From: Panorpa germanica
Taxonomy: Eukaryota; Arthropoda; Insecta; Mecoptera; Panorpidae
Length of the DNA: 64,000 nucleotides
Assembly: GCA_963678705.1 (NCBI GenBank)
Contig: OY783216.1
Span: 6,076,001-6,140,000, forward strand
Direction of reading: 5' to 3'
The notes under the pieces are model-generated. The model was not told the origin of the DNA. It saw nothing but the letters and a program-made list of their open reading frames with translations, and ran no database searches. How positions within the stretch are numbered: position 1 is the first letter of the stretch; the number at the start of each line of letters is the position of its first letter. Position numbers and translations under genes: made by a program. Below, one piece after another: positions 34,986-46,995 of the stretch.

Positions 34986-37142
34986 TTCGTGCTCTATTTT
35001 AAAGTATTATCTCCCTCTCTCTCGCTCTTGTCTAGCCATTCTCTGTATCTTCATATTTCTCCCCTTTAGTTTCCATTGTCTATCATTCACTTGTCTCTGC
35101 GTCTTCCCGTTATTTATTTAATTTAATATTCGGAATTACATTTTAAAATAGTAATATTTTATTTTCTCTTATTTCTTTTCCTTCATGCTTCCTAAAGTCT
35201 TGGAGAAATTGAATTTGTAAGGACTTCAATTCGTTTTTTGTTATTTTATTACAGTCAAACTTTATAAATCTAAAATACAAGTAACATTTTACTTAAACTA
35301 TCCAGTAATATTTAATCTAAAAAGGTCTCAAATTTATGAAAAACTTATTTATGATTCTAAAGATATCTTTTAATACTTGAAAAGATCTTCTGGTCGACGA
35401 AAACTTTGTATTATGTAAATTAAATGTATTTCTAACTTCTTAAATCTAAACCGTTCTTCCCGGCCTGGCCTACAAAGTACTTAACGTGCAGCTAATTTCA
35501 AAATGTATTTAATAGGTAAACGTGGTGGTAATCAAATGATAATTACGCAAGTTTGCATTGCTGGCGGTGCGATAATCACGACTCAATCGTCATCTGGGCT
35601 AGAATTACAACTGCTTCCGTTTTATTATGTAATTAAGTAAGCAACAAGAGTTAGTATTTCCGGTTTCTCGGAAGATTTAACAGAATTGTAGTGTTTAACA
35701 TATAATATTAATATCGTAATTTCTTGTTAAATAAAACTTCTGAACTTATAAATATTTTTCACCTATTGGACTCACATTTGAGTCTATAAGACGATCTATC
35801 ACATGTTTATACACACCTTAGGAATGATATAATTGACTTGAAATGAGTAAAAGAACTGCCTTTTTTTAGCTCTCAAGTATATAATATTTTCACGCACAAG
35901 AAACCTGTTTTGATCATAATTACGAATACAACAAGGTAACTGATTCACTTTCACTATTTATCATTTATTTTATTAAAGTGCATAGCAGCAAAGTTCAAAA
36001 AACAAAACTCTCTGACATATTTATTACTTGACAATGGTAATACTTGAGCACCTGACCAAATGAACCGGCATATGTCTTGCTTACTTTATGGCCCATCGAT
36101 ATTCCTTATGGCGTATAGGTTGCGCTTGCGATATGATGCATCCATACTGAGATGGATTTAATGGTCACGTGATCGTCGTTATAAATTGCCACATAGCGAA
36201 TTAATTGCCCATGTTCCCATCACTTGTAAACCACTCCACGCTCTCCGTCTACTGTTGTACGGATTAAGCCAAGTATTGTGTTTAAGTCGGGTTCGAAATA
36301 TGTATACTTATCAACTTATTATGTAAACTTCATAGAAACATGTGCTGAATTTTTAAAGGAAATGAATGAAGTCTGGATTAAGTCATAACTGACTTTAATG
36401 CTAAACAAAACTTATTTTTAGCAAACAATAGAGCACGTCGAAAATGAAATACTATGATTAATAAGTGAGGCAATTAGAAAATAGTATGGTTTTTGAGAAG
36501 GAAAGAAAGGAATAGATTTTTCTATGTTTAAGCGTATCCTCTGCTCGTTACACAATCTGCATGACCCTTTTCCTCTCTTACCATTCTAATGGCTTGTTAC
36601 TAAACTCATAGTTATCGCAAAAGTTTGTTACCATGATCAGATAAAAGGAAACAACAGTAGTTGATTCAATACTTGCTACAAAGTCGGCAGAATAGTTTAC
36701 CGTCTCATTAATTGGCCATGTTGATTTATCTATGAGGCGTCCAGATGCAAAGGGATGTAAGTGACAAAAGTAAAATTCTTCAGAAAACGCGTTTAAAATT
36801 AAGATCGTTTTCGTTCAGTAGGTTTTATAATTCACGTTATATAGTAAAATCTGTCCAAAGTTGTCGCTTATATCTTTGTGCCACTAAATAGTTTAGTACA
36901 TCTTCTATCGTTTGCACCAGTTATTTCAAATTTCCTAAATTTGTCACTTACATCCCTTTGCTTCTAGACGCCTCTGTAGACTTTGTCTGTTTGTTATTTC
37001 CCACCTTAAACTGTGCTAGCATCTTTGCTTTCATATTTTTATATTCTCTTGTATCTCCCCCTTTATTTTTTGTGCTTCTACTATCGATTTCCGTCGTTCA
37101 CTGTCTCTTGTCAACAATACAGCTATCTCTATTTGGTTGTTT
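34986..37142. other. Non-coding stretch
   Basis: No supported gene. Pyrimidine-rich segments at 35010..35110 and 36950..37140 may be antisense LINE remnants. The latter is continuous with the next feature, and its minus strand reads as a K/E-rich chain up to a start near 37282. Confidence 0.35.
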
Positions 37143-37366
37143 ACCTTCCTCCCTTTCTCTTCAAGAAATTCCATCATCCTCTTCTCTTTGCTGCATTTTC
37201 TTTTCATCTCTTTCTCCATGCATGCTATAGTACTTCTCTCATTATAGCTTTGGATCCTCAGAACATTCAGAAAATAGTCCAAAGCTATAATGAAAGAAAT
37301 AGTGTGTATGTAGAAAAAAATGCAGAAGAGGATGATGGAATTTCTTAAAGAGAATGAGAGGAAGGT
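37143..37366. repeat. Imperfect palindrome of LINE-like sequence
   Basis: Perfect 15-bp inner stems (CATTATAGCTTTGGA at 37240..37254 and its complement at 37278..37292) are continued outward by two diverged arms. The left arm has CAAGAAATTCCATCATCCTC, and the right arm has its complement near 37322..37350. The right arm is about 20 bp shorter. The minus strand of the left arm encodes a charged helix-like peptide (EKEMKRKCSKEKRMMEFLEE). It looks like an inverted duplication of one mobile-element fragment. Confidence 0.7.
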
Positions 37367-38321
37367 TCTGAAATATTCTGAATAGTCGTCATCTTGTCAG
37401 GGTTTCCGTCTTTATCACCCGGTCTTTTTCTTAATTCAGTACTTCCAATATGTTTTCCTCGTTCAGTATCTTAATTATCTGTTACTTGTGCTTCTCCTTT
37501 ATTACCGTTTTGGTTGGAGTTCTTTCCTACCTACCGTTTTCTTGTCTTCTTCTTCTTCCTATCTCCTTTCTTTGTTCTCGCTTTATAGTTTACAATTAAT
37601 ATAAAGTCTCATTGAGTGAGTAAGAAGGTCGTGTTGGTGTGCAAAGAAGCCTTCTTTGTACTATCCTTCTAACTTTTACTATCTTCATCAGTGAATAATT
37701 CTGATGTTGACACCACTTCGAATACGGCTTCTTTATAACAAGTCAAATACAATGAGCATAAAGCAACATTACGATTTACTTTACAACAAAAAGAAGAAAA
37801 AAAAAAATGAAATATGCAACGGCTGTGAATTTAATTACATTTTACGAGAATGTGTGTTATTATGTTTATGTATGTGTAAATAACTGACTTAATGTTTTTA
37901 TTCGTATTTAATAAATAGTTATACTCGTGCAGGCAGGCGCAATGCTTCAAAGTGCGCGGAATGTTAATGTTGGCAGCTGTTGGTGAATCGCGGATCGCGC
38001 ATCTCGAATTGTATGCTTGTCAATATGCATTAAGTGTTAGACTAAACTAAATAGCCTTTCCACGGCTTTCCACTCCCACAGGATCGTCAGATTATGATCT
38101 CTTGTTTATTTCACATCATTCACTTTGAAAATATCTTATCTAGATGATTTGCTTTCTTTTAATATATCATTACTTAATCATCTTGTGCGTTTACCTATTT
38201 GTTGATACTATTATTGTGCATATGCCTACTGATCATGCTTGCATAAGGGCAATATATATCCAGTTACGTCATTGATATTAACACCCACCATACTAAGTTC
38301 TGTGAAATTTCTTAAACAATA
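37367..38321. other. Non-coding stretch, partly pyrimidine-rich
   Basis: No supported gene. 37400..37590 is C/T-rich and may belong to the same antisense LINE debris. 37920..38010 is GC-balanced with no clear frame. Confidence 0.35.
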
Positions 38322-38349
38322 ATTTCTTTTTTTTTTGTTGCAGGTAAGA
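38322..38349 (+). promoter_or_regulatory. Candidate recursive splice (ratchet) site
   Basis: A long pyrimidine tract ending GTTGCAG (38337..38343) is joined directly to GTAAGA (38344..38349), a near-ideal fusion of 3' and 5' splice sites. A further strong donor, GTAAGT, starts at 38394, 50 bases downstream, so the site could instead be the acceptor of a 50-bp exon, for which one frame is open, or a recursive-splice exon. Same strand as the 7865/7866 site. Confidence 0.5.
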
Positions 38350-38695
38350 CGAAACGATCATTTCTTGAAGTAAATTTCATCCGTCACTGTTTTGTAAGTA
38401 CTTTAATAACTTTACGAATAACTAATAATAACGTTGCCAGGTACCGTGGTTGTATTGTATCTTCCCTCGTCCGCCTTCCTAATCTTCTCCTGTTTTTTTA
38501 AATTACCCAGTATAGAATTAATCAATCCACACACTACCCAAGTTATGTTTTGTAATTCCTCTCGTTTCTAAATAATTTTCTTATATTTAATGTATTATTC
38601 ATTTTATCATTCATAATGTTTAGGCTCAATTCTCATGGTAACAAGTTATTGTTTAGGTTTTGTAAAACTTGGTAACGGCACCAGTGATATATTCC

Positions 38696-38756
38696 AGTGA
38701 ATTTATTTTATCGGCTACAAATGGCGAAACCACTCCACCTATCGGATTACAAATAT
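38696..38756 (-). mobile_element. CCCAGT-type MITE fragment
   Basis: The complement carries the family's middle block, ATTCCGACAGGTGGAGTGG-like followed by TTTGTAGCCGATAAAATA. Both ends of the element are missing. Confidence 0.65.
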
Positions 38757-39402
38757 ATATATTGAAATTTATTTCAATCTGTAATTACAAATTCGACTCC
38801 TAAAAGTGAATTCCTAAACCCACTAAGCGTAGAGTTCAAGGCATTACTGGTTGTTTACCCATTTTGCTACTACCTGTACCAGGAGAAATCAGCATTTACG
38901 GATTATATTAAATTGATCCCATTTTATGACATAAAACCTGTGCTTATTCCAGTAATAACACCACTTCCATAATAAACATAATACCTTCTATTGTTTCCAG
39001 ACAAATACACTATATAAAGTTATCGCTATAAAGATCTTTCACTTAAAATATCTTTTGAAATTCCCGCCCTGCGAGCTATTTATTTTATAAATTTATTTGT
39101 TTACGCGATATACTACGTATTACGGTAATCGTATCAAATTCTATTGTATTGAAATATCTCATTATGCAACAATAATAATATAAATTGGTAACGATTGGTA
39201 GCACTGAGAGAATAGTAAGTGAGGTTATGTATAAATTGAAAGCATAAGGTTGGTAGGACGTTAGTTGAAAGGAGTCAGGTGGTAGCCGACTTGGAAAGAA
39301 GACATCTATCTACATGGGTCGAATATTAATCGAAAGATATAGACAAGAGTAAAATTTATGTTCAAAAAGTAAAAGGAATTTGTAATTTGACAAATCACGC
39401 GC
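38757..39402. other. AT-rich non-coding stretch
   Basis: Nothing recognised. Confidence 0.3.
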
Positions 39403-39687
39403 TAATGAGCTTGTGTCCTCTTTTTTTAGTGGTCGATTTTTCAATTGTTGATTGAAATTGATGTTAATAAATGTGTATTGGCGTGTCTATTTTATTAAAT
39501 ATCTAAATGTTGACGGAGATATAGCGATTAGAAATTTGAATTGTAGTTTTAGCGCTAAAAATGGTCGGCCATATTTGTGTGACGTGAAATGCATTTTAAC
39601 GTCAGTTATTTGTTGAGTAGGTCAGTGCTGTGGTAATGTTTTGTAGCTGTTTGAAGTCAAATAATCAAGTCAAGTCAAAGAATAGTA
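39403..39687 (-). repeat. Dispersed repeat family D, copy 2 (inverted)
   Basis: Complement of the 32293..32577 copy. The two lie about 6.8 kb apart in opposite orientation, so a transcript covering both could fold back on itself. Confidence 0.8.
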
Positions 39688-42600
39688 ACTTTTTTTAAAT
39701 AGTTTTTATTATGTAATCTATAAAAAATATATTGAAAAAAGGTAAACTTTTTTATGTTTAATATACGTAACTGTGTTTAGCGCGTACAGTTTTCTAGAAA
39801 TAAGTTCACAATCCAACTGAGATCTAAAATCCCATAAGTAACTGAATAAGATGCAGAATATTTATGGTAAAACAATATGATGTTCGTCTTATTATTTCTT
39901 ATTATTCTTTTTCTTTCACAACTCATTCCTAGTCAAATGAAGTATTTCTTCTAAGCACGCAGTAAATAACATGTTATTAATATTAAATCCCATGCTGTGG
40001 TCTCATCTGATAAAATAACTTAAATAAATTATTTTTAATGATCTTTCCGCTACGAACTCACGCACTTTTTTTTAATATGACTTATTTTTTCACATGTTTT
40101 CAATTTATTCACAAACTTCTATTGAATTTTCCGGTGCGTGACTTCATGACCGTTTATTTTCTGATACCATAAATAAAATTTCCGGGAAATTACAGTATAG
40201 ATGTTTGTACGATAACCTTTGTAACATTTTAAAAGAAAAACTTATTTAATTGAAATATAATACATTTTTTTTTTAATTATAAAGACTTTGATCGTATTAT
40301 ATTTGTATGATTCTTACTGAGAGAATGACAAAGACAGTGTAAAAGCTAGTTGACTGATAGTTTTATTTGAATAATAATGAATGGTAAAGGATAACAGGTA
40401 GGCGAGAGGTGACAAGATATCATAAAATAAGTTATACTCTAAAATTCGATTGCGTGATAACTAGGTAGTGAAGATAAAATACAATTCATTTCAAGAAGAG
40501 ATATATTAAGAACCTAAAAAGTATGGACTGTCGTTTCTAACTAGCTTAATAATAATCCCAATAATGTAAAGTACAATATACAATCTATGTCAGAATAATA
40601 AACCATATCAGAATAACACTATAATCAAAATATTTCATAAAAAATTGAAAAGATTACAAATCTAAAAATAAAACATCACGTTTTCTATATTGTGTTGGTT
40701 TTTGTTAGTTGTAAAAATATCCATTCATAAGAACAGACTCATTGATGATTCCGTGGGAGTCTGCAAAGATAAAAACAATAGCCAGTGGGTTGTAAGATCA
40801 TTTACATTCACCGTTGTCTCAGCCTCGATGAATGCAATAACCAGGCTACGACGAAACAGTAGCTGAAACAGTAAGCTGAATACAGAGCTGGCCATCTAGA
40901 TGGTGCTTCAGTAACTAAACACGGGTCTCCAAACCGGAATTTTAGTGATAATAAAATGGTATTTTATTTGTGAATTACTACACCTGAGACAGTTTTGTCA
41001 AGACTAAATTGTCTGGCAAAAAAAAACATTTTCCAAAGAAAGAATATTTAATGTATAATTTGAAATATGAAGACGATCCTCTTAAGCGGATTTGCTTCTT
41101 GTAGATTGTCTAACAATTGTAATTTTCTTCTCAAAGAGAGACATAAATGTACAACGAGTAAAAGATCACAGACTTAACAATGCGGCGACAAAAACTTAAG
41201 TATAATTAGTTGTATACTGATCTGCATTAATTTATGTCGTGGAATTGTGCCGACCGGTCTACCATGAAGATAATTCAAGATTTATTAACAAGACCAGGAG
41301 CAATATGGACACATGGTAATATCTCTATGATACAGAAAAGCGGAATTCTTTATTAATATTGATATATCTCTGTTTTTTCGCCATATTCTCTTCGCGAGAG
41401 TTACTTGATTAGTATTTAAGCCTGTATCGTTAAATGAACTAATTAGTGGCATCCAGCTGAGTTCAAACATGTTTTTGTCGCGTCATCTTCGCATACTAAG
41501 TCGCTTAGGCTTCAACTTGTGATCGTGAAGAATGCCATAATTGTTTTTATTTAATTTATTGGATTTTACAGAATTTTTGCTTTTTTATGTATCTATTATA
41601 TCTAGTTGGTTTTTGGGTTATCTTTTCCGTTAACAAAATGGACGGAAAGCGAATCTCTTTCATTAAGTATTATTGGTAGTTGTTTATTTGAAGGTAGCAC
41701 AACAGCTATAATCCTTGGGTGTTGACACTTACCCTTCAAAAGATTTCTACAGTAATGAATTCAATTTCTATAACGTTGATTCTACTATTGACAATATTAT
41801 TGACAGATTGATTACCGATTTCCTTTTCAATAACGAAGCAAACAACTCTAGTTAATTAACTTCTATAGAAAGTAAGTTTTTCTAAAACCTTGATCCTTGA
41901 TTCCTTGTAAAAAGTAAGTCTATTGTTCTCTTTAAATAGATATGCTGTTGAACCAACATTTGAACGAACTAGAACAATCATTTACCAGACTCATTAAGAG
42001 AATGTTTAATCCCTAGACTCTGGACGGAAGACGCTTGTCACTTTAAAGTGCCATACGAACTGCGAATCTCTCTGTAGCATTGGCACCACCGCGTCGCTCA
42101 TTGGTGCACCGGGGAAGTATTCCCGTCACGGTTCTAATTAGTGCAGCTGTTGTTCAATCATCGTTGGTTGACCAATTAACTGGAGTTGAGTACTCCAACT
42201 TCAACTGTAACTCCAAGTCAAGGATGAAGAAAAATACGCCGAAAGCATCACCATGTGTTTGTTGTTTTCTTAGTAAACAACTTGAAAGAAATCTAAAAAC
42301 AACATCTTTACTCTAGATAAAACAGAACACCATGAGAAATCTCTCATTCAAATTTTAAGGGAGTGCTTCATTTAGTACTTCTTTTCCATTTCTTTTAATA
42401 TGCACTTAGGGAAATATAAATTATACTTCTTACCTAGAAGTTAAGTTATATTTCACGTGTTCCAACGAACCTCTTGGGTAGCGCATCAATTGGACTTAAT
42501 CCTTTAAGCAATTGAAGTAAACAATCACCCTGCGCGGCTCCTCCCGTAATTTATCCTGTACTTCTTAAACTGCAAGAAAAGTATAAATATCCTACTTTTC

Positions 42601-43689
42601 ACAGTTACATTTTTTATACCTTGGAGATGCACTCGAGTTGAGGATATTTTCGGATAATCATTAAATACTTCCTCCTAGGCACCTGCATTGTTAGCAAATT
42701 TTGTTCATTTTCCTCATAGTTCTCTTTCAGTTCGTAAAACCTCTGCTATTTCCTTTTCCAATACCATTATGTAGATTTGTAGTGTGAACCTGGACGTTCT
42801 TCATCTAGGACAGACTCTGACTTCCACAGTCGTTGTTCTTTTTCCCGGTGACACAATCGTCTACATAAAAGTCATTAATGATGGCCACAACTTTGTAATA
42901 CGACATTTTCACTGTCTCTCCTTGCTAGAAATTAGGGACTCGCTCAATTCATCCAATTGGGAAATTCGCTGAATTAGTACAGGTGCAAAGTGTAAAAATA
43001 ATACTTGCTGTTTATATAGACTTTATTTCCTTAAGACTTGTAATTTGAACCGACCGACCTCTTACCTTCTTTCAAAGACCAATAAGCTCTATTCTTTTAT
43101 AATATTATACCAAGAAGTGTTTGTGTGTTTCTTAAGCCGAATTTCCAAGAACAGAACATTCAGTTGTCTTTGTTTCCAATCATTCACAAATCATTGAACA
43201 TTTCTCGATTTAATATCGCATTAAGTTTTCTCATTAAATGGAATAACTGAAACAATGTGCGATCAAATTAGTTCTGATTGATTCTTTGCTGTTCATTAAT
43301 TCCAATAATTCTCCGAACCAGTTATTTCGTGGATACGTTCACCGCGTTGTCGCCATCGTCACGGGAAACAGCAGATGCCGCAGACAATAAGTAGTGGACA
43401 CTCAGCATTGCGATCTGATCATTTGTAAGTTTAATCGCGAAGAAGAATTTAAATTATTGATATATATGTTCTCGTCCGTTTTGTAACGATGTGTGGCTCG
43501 CAATCCCAATTAGCACCCTTAATTAAGTGCAACATTCTATGTACTTGCACAGTCTGTCTTATTATTGTTCTAAGAATTGTGTTTTCTAATTAAATTTATG
43601 TGTTTTTTGTTAATTGTACTTTGTTATGGATCTTGTTATTTTAGTAGTAGTTGAAATCTTTCTTCTTCAAAGAAATTCAGTTTGGTATC
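39688..43689. other. Long non-coding stretch
   Basis: About 4 kb without a supported gene. At 42060..42230 the composition is balanced, an acceptor-like AATCTCTCTGTAG precedes 42077, and two frames stay open, but no donor fits and the peptide is not recognised. The rest is AT-rich. Confidence 0.35.
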
Positions 43690-44766
43690 TTCTTATTTTT
43701 GTATTTTGTAACAAATACATGTTTTTGTTTTGTTTTTTGATAACAAAACTGTTTTCTGGGGCCCTATTCCTGAATTTTGCGAGCAATGTTCGCAATCGAA
43801 CTGATTCGATCGAAACGAGTGAAGTAAGATTCGATCACAATTGTAAACACTATTCCTGAATACGATCGAAACTAACATTCTCCATTGGATTGAATATATT
43901 GTGTAGAACGTTTTGTTGACCAGCACAATGCGGGAAATTTAAATTAATTTAAATATTTTTTGTAAGTTGGATATCATTATCTGGTTAAACTATTATTTCT
44001 ACCGTTTTTCTGGATTTTATAAGAAGCATTTATCTTAGTATAGTACAAATTTAATATTGAATACAAAGTTTGCATATTAATTAATATATTCTCCTATTTA
44101 TTAATTTTATAGAACTTTTAATCATTTAACAATTGAATTTTACAAATTATATGCATTAATAGAATATTAGAATACATTATATTTGTTAAATTATGATAGA
44201 ATAAAAAAACAGCACTTATTTTAATAAGTATATTTAAAAATAAACAGAATATGGCTACGTCTAGTTTCTGATTCTAATGGTTGTATTTTCTTAACTGTAT
44301 TTCATTTTCCATATAATTTACCTCCGTTTCTTCAAGCATAGCTAAATTATTTAAAGCCATACTTCTTAGAGATGTCATTTTTATTAAATTAATATAAAGC
44401 GCAATAAAAAGTAATAGAAAAATTTTAGGTTAACTTCAACAAATATTAATTTTTTTGACATTTTAAAAAATAAAAAAATTGACATCAGAAAAGTAGAACA
44501 AGCAACACAAATTTTACTAAATACTCTTGCCTGAAACAGTGATAACTAATAAAAATCACTAAAATTTACATTACAAAACGTACATTCGCAAGCTAAATAC
44601 TCGACGTGCAAATGTTCACTTTTTTGCTCGATTCCTCTGCTCGTAAATTTTGGTAAAATTTTCAGGAGTAGCACTCTTGAGTTAATCGAGTGATTTTTAC
44701 GGAAAGAAGAAGAGTTTACGATTGGATTGAACTCACGAATAGCGCCCCTGGTGTGAAACCTGCATT
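43690..44766 (-). mobile_element. Harbinger-like MITE, copy 3, inverted and interrupted
   Basis: 43690..43758 is the complement of the first ~70 bases inside the family's left end (AACAAAACTGTTTTCTG), and 44748..44766 continues with GGTGTGAAACCTGCA, the outer terminus. The two pieces join exactly if the 989-bp insert at 43759..44747 and one CTG are removed. The other end of the MITE is not found. Confidence 0.75.
43759..44747 (+). mobile_element. Harbinger-like element (non-autonomous), nested
   Basis: 989 bp with terminal inverted repeats GGGCCCTATTCCTGAATT and, at the right, the complement of GGGCGCTATTCGTGAGTT (15 of 18 match). It is flanked by CTG on both sides (43756..43758 and 44748..44750). 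CWG is one of the two known PIF/Harbinger target types. A second CTATTCCTGAAT occurs at about 43850, and an inverted counterpart, CAGGAGTAGC, at about 44663, so the terminal motif is doubled at each end. The interior is AT-rich without an open transposase frame. Confidence 0.8.
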
Positions 44767-45514
44767 AAAGGTACAACCAAATACTGTCAACAAGCTATTG
44801 TGTACACAACAAATGACGTGCGTTTAAATTTACGTACGCTATTATATTTGTTTCCCGAAAAGTTGTACATTATTTTTATTACCTATTACTGTATTCTGTA
44901 TTACCAATATTCTTCTATGTATTTCTCATCAATTAGTTAAACAAGCCGATGCATTCTCAGTTTCCCTCTCGAACTTGCTGCCCGTGGTTCATCTTCGGCA
45001 TGCAAGGGGCATGCGCAGAATGTTCTTCACCATGTGTGTTCGTTTCACGATTCACATTTCGCGTCCGTTGCTACGTTTAGCAGTTTGTTACTAGTAGGTT
45101 CGCTGTAAATGTTCCGTGGGCATCTTTCCCCCCCCCCCCCATCTCCCCCTCTTTAACATATGATGAAGCTGGTATCAGGGTATGGACCACGCACGCATCC
45201 GTAACGCATGAGAGATTTATTGCGAGCGTGATTTATGAATTTAATCATTTTGTAATTCAATTCACAACGTATTGTTTTGTGTGCTATAAGATATTTTAAA
45301 TGAATTTAAAAGCGTTGTTGTTTTAAAATATCGCTTGCTACAATCATTTTATTGGCAGGAATAATTAAGACTTACTAAATGCAAATTATAAGCCGTTGAT
45401 ATAATTAGAATACAATACTATTTAATAATAAATATAAAAACAGATATAATGTAAGAATAAATGTACTGTTATGTGTAAGGGTGCTCTCAAGTGAATTCAA
45501 GCGATTTGTTAATA
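44767..45514. other. Non-coding stretch
   Basis: No gene seen. A run of 13 C lies at 45128..45140, a site where sequencing length may be unreliable. Confidence 0.4.
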
Positions 45515-46995
45515 TTCAATTCCAAACGAATATGTATATTGTCAGGCCTTTTAACCGATCTGCATGTGACGTAATTCCAATGCCAAATCTTCAATGTACA
45601 GTACTGAACTCTCCTTGTTCATTGTGCCCAATGCCGGTTTCACACCAGAGAGACAGTTTTGTTGTCAAAAAACAAAACAAACACTTATTTTGTTTTATTT
45701 TAAAACAGTTCTGTTTTTCGAAAATAGACTGTTCACACTGAACAGACTGGTTTTGTTTTTAGTGTTTTTCTGTGTGTCCCATAAAAATTATAAACATGAT
45801 ATACACAAATAGAGACAAACGCAAATGTTCCCAAAAAAAAAAACTGCGTGTTCAAACCTTCAAGCAGTCTAAAAAACAACAACAAACGTGTTTTCCTTTA
45901 ATCTTACCTACTCCAGATGGGAATATGTTTTCTTCACTAAAACAGTTTTTAAAGACAAAAATGTTTTAAGAACTGTCTCTTTGATGTAAACATTGGTCTT
46001 TTTGTTCAGAAAAATAAGTTCTTGTTCGTGTTTTATTGAACTGTCTCTAAGTCTCTCAGACATGTGTAATAGACCTGAAAACAGTTGCCCATCATCCCTG
46101 TTGCAGGTGCCTTTGTAGCATAATTAGATGGCTTTGCTAAGCACTTTAAAAGTATACCTTGTTTTTGGTGATTTCTTGTCAATTCGAATTCTCTTCTAAT
46201 TAAGTGTATTTATAAACAAACAATAATTAAAAGCAATAATTTGTTATTTAAATTGAATAATATCTCCATGTCTTGCTTGTAATATTAATGTGTGTGTGTG
46301 TGTATATATTAACATACTAAGTATGTATGCATGCATATAACAAGCGATGACTAATTGTCGATGTATCTCAGGTCTTCCTACATGCTATCAGGGATCTGCT
46401 TGGGCATTGGTAGAGTCAGAGACATAGGCAGGGGCAGGGGCATTCCGCATGACATGGGCCAGGCTGGGCAATACCTGAAGATTGCCTCGTTTGATTACCT
46501 GATTTGCAACTCATTGTATTCCGACATTCTCATCTAATCTACACTGATATAACAATGTTGCTATCTCACTCTCTCACATTGTGATAGATAGAAAAGAACA
46601 GTTTTCCAGCTATTTGTAATATGCCGGATATTTTTACATTGATTTATGTAATCATAGATTTATTATCTTTATTGAATTTTAAAATTATTCTATAATAGTA
46701 TTTTAATATATAATTAAGGCTGTTTATGAAATATTACCTATAAAGTTTAATAAGCCAAGCAATACGTCACTTTCAGTAATGCCTCCAACGTCTAAGTCAA
46801 ATGTTAGAAGATTGACATGGTAAATTTTCATGGAATGATTTATTTATTTTATTAATTTGTTGATATTATTGAGACTGACACTGTTTAACAAAAACTTTCA
46901 AGTATACAACCTTCCTTTGTTGAACGATTCGTGCAGCAGTGCATGTCATGTGGATTAAGTGTGTGGTGGGGGTAGAAAAATCGCTTTTGGTGCAG
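45515..46995 (+). repeat. Dispersed repeat family C, copy split by insertions
   Basis: 45515..45600 and 46778..46995 correspond to adjacent parts of the copy at 25318..25690. Between them lie a Harbinger-like MITE (45632..46062) and about 700 bp of other sequence, containing (TG)7 at 46289..46302, whose origin is not recognised. Confidence 0.6.
45632..46062 (+). mobile_element. Harbinger-like MITE, copy 2
   Basis: Left end TGCCGGTTTCACACCAGAGA is perfect against the 21892 copy, and the body matches through CTGTTTTTCGAAAA, GTTCACACTGAACAGACTGG and TGTGTGTCCCATAAAAATTA. The right end is degraded: AACTGTCTCT occurs twice (about 45974 and 46039), the first followed by a better match to the terminus, with an extra segment in between. 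Confidence 0.8.

Noticed and set aside
42060..42230. Host exon after AATCTCTCTGTAG
   Set aside because: No matching donor, several frames open, peptide not recognised.
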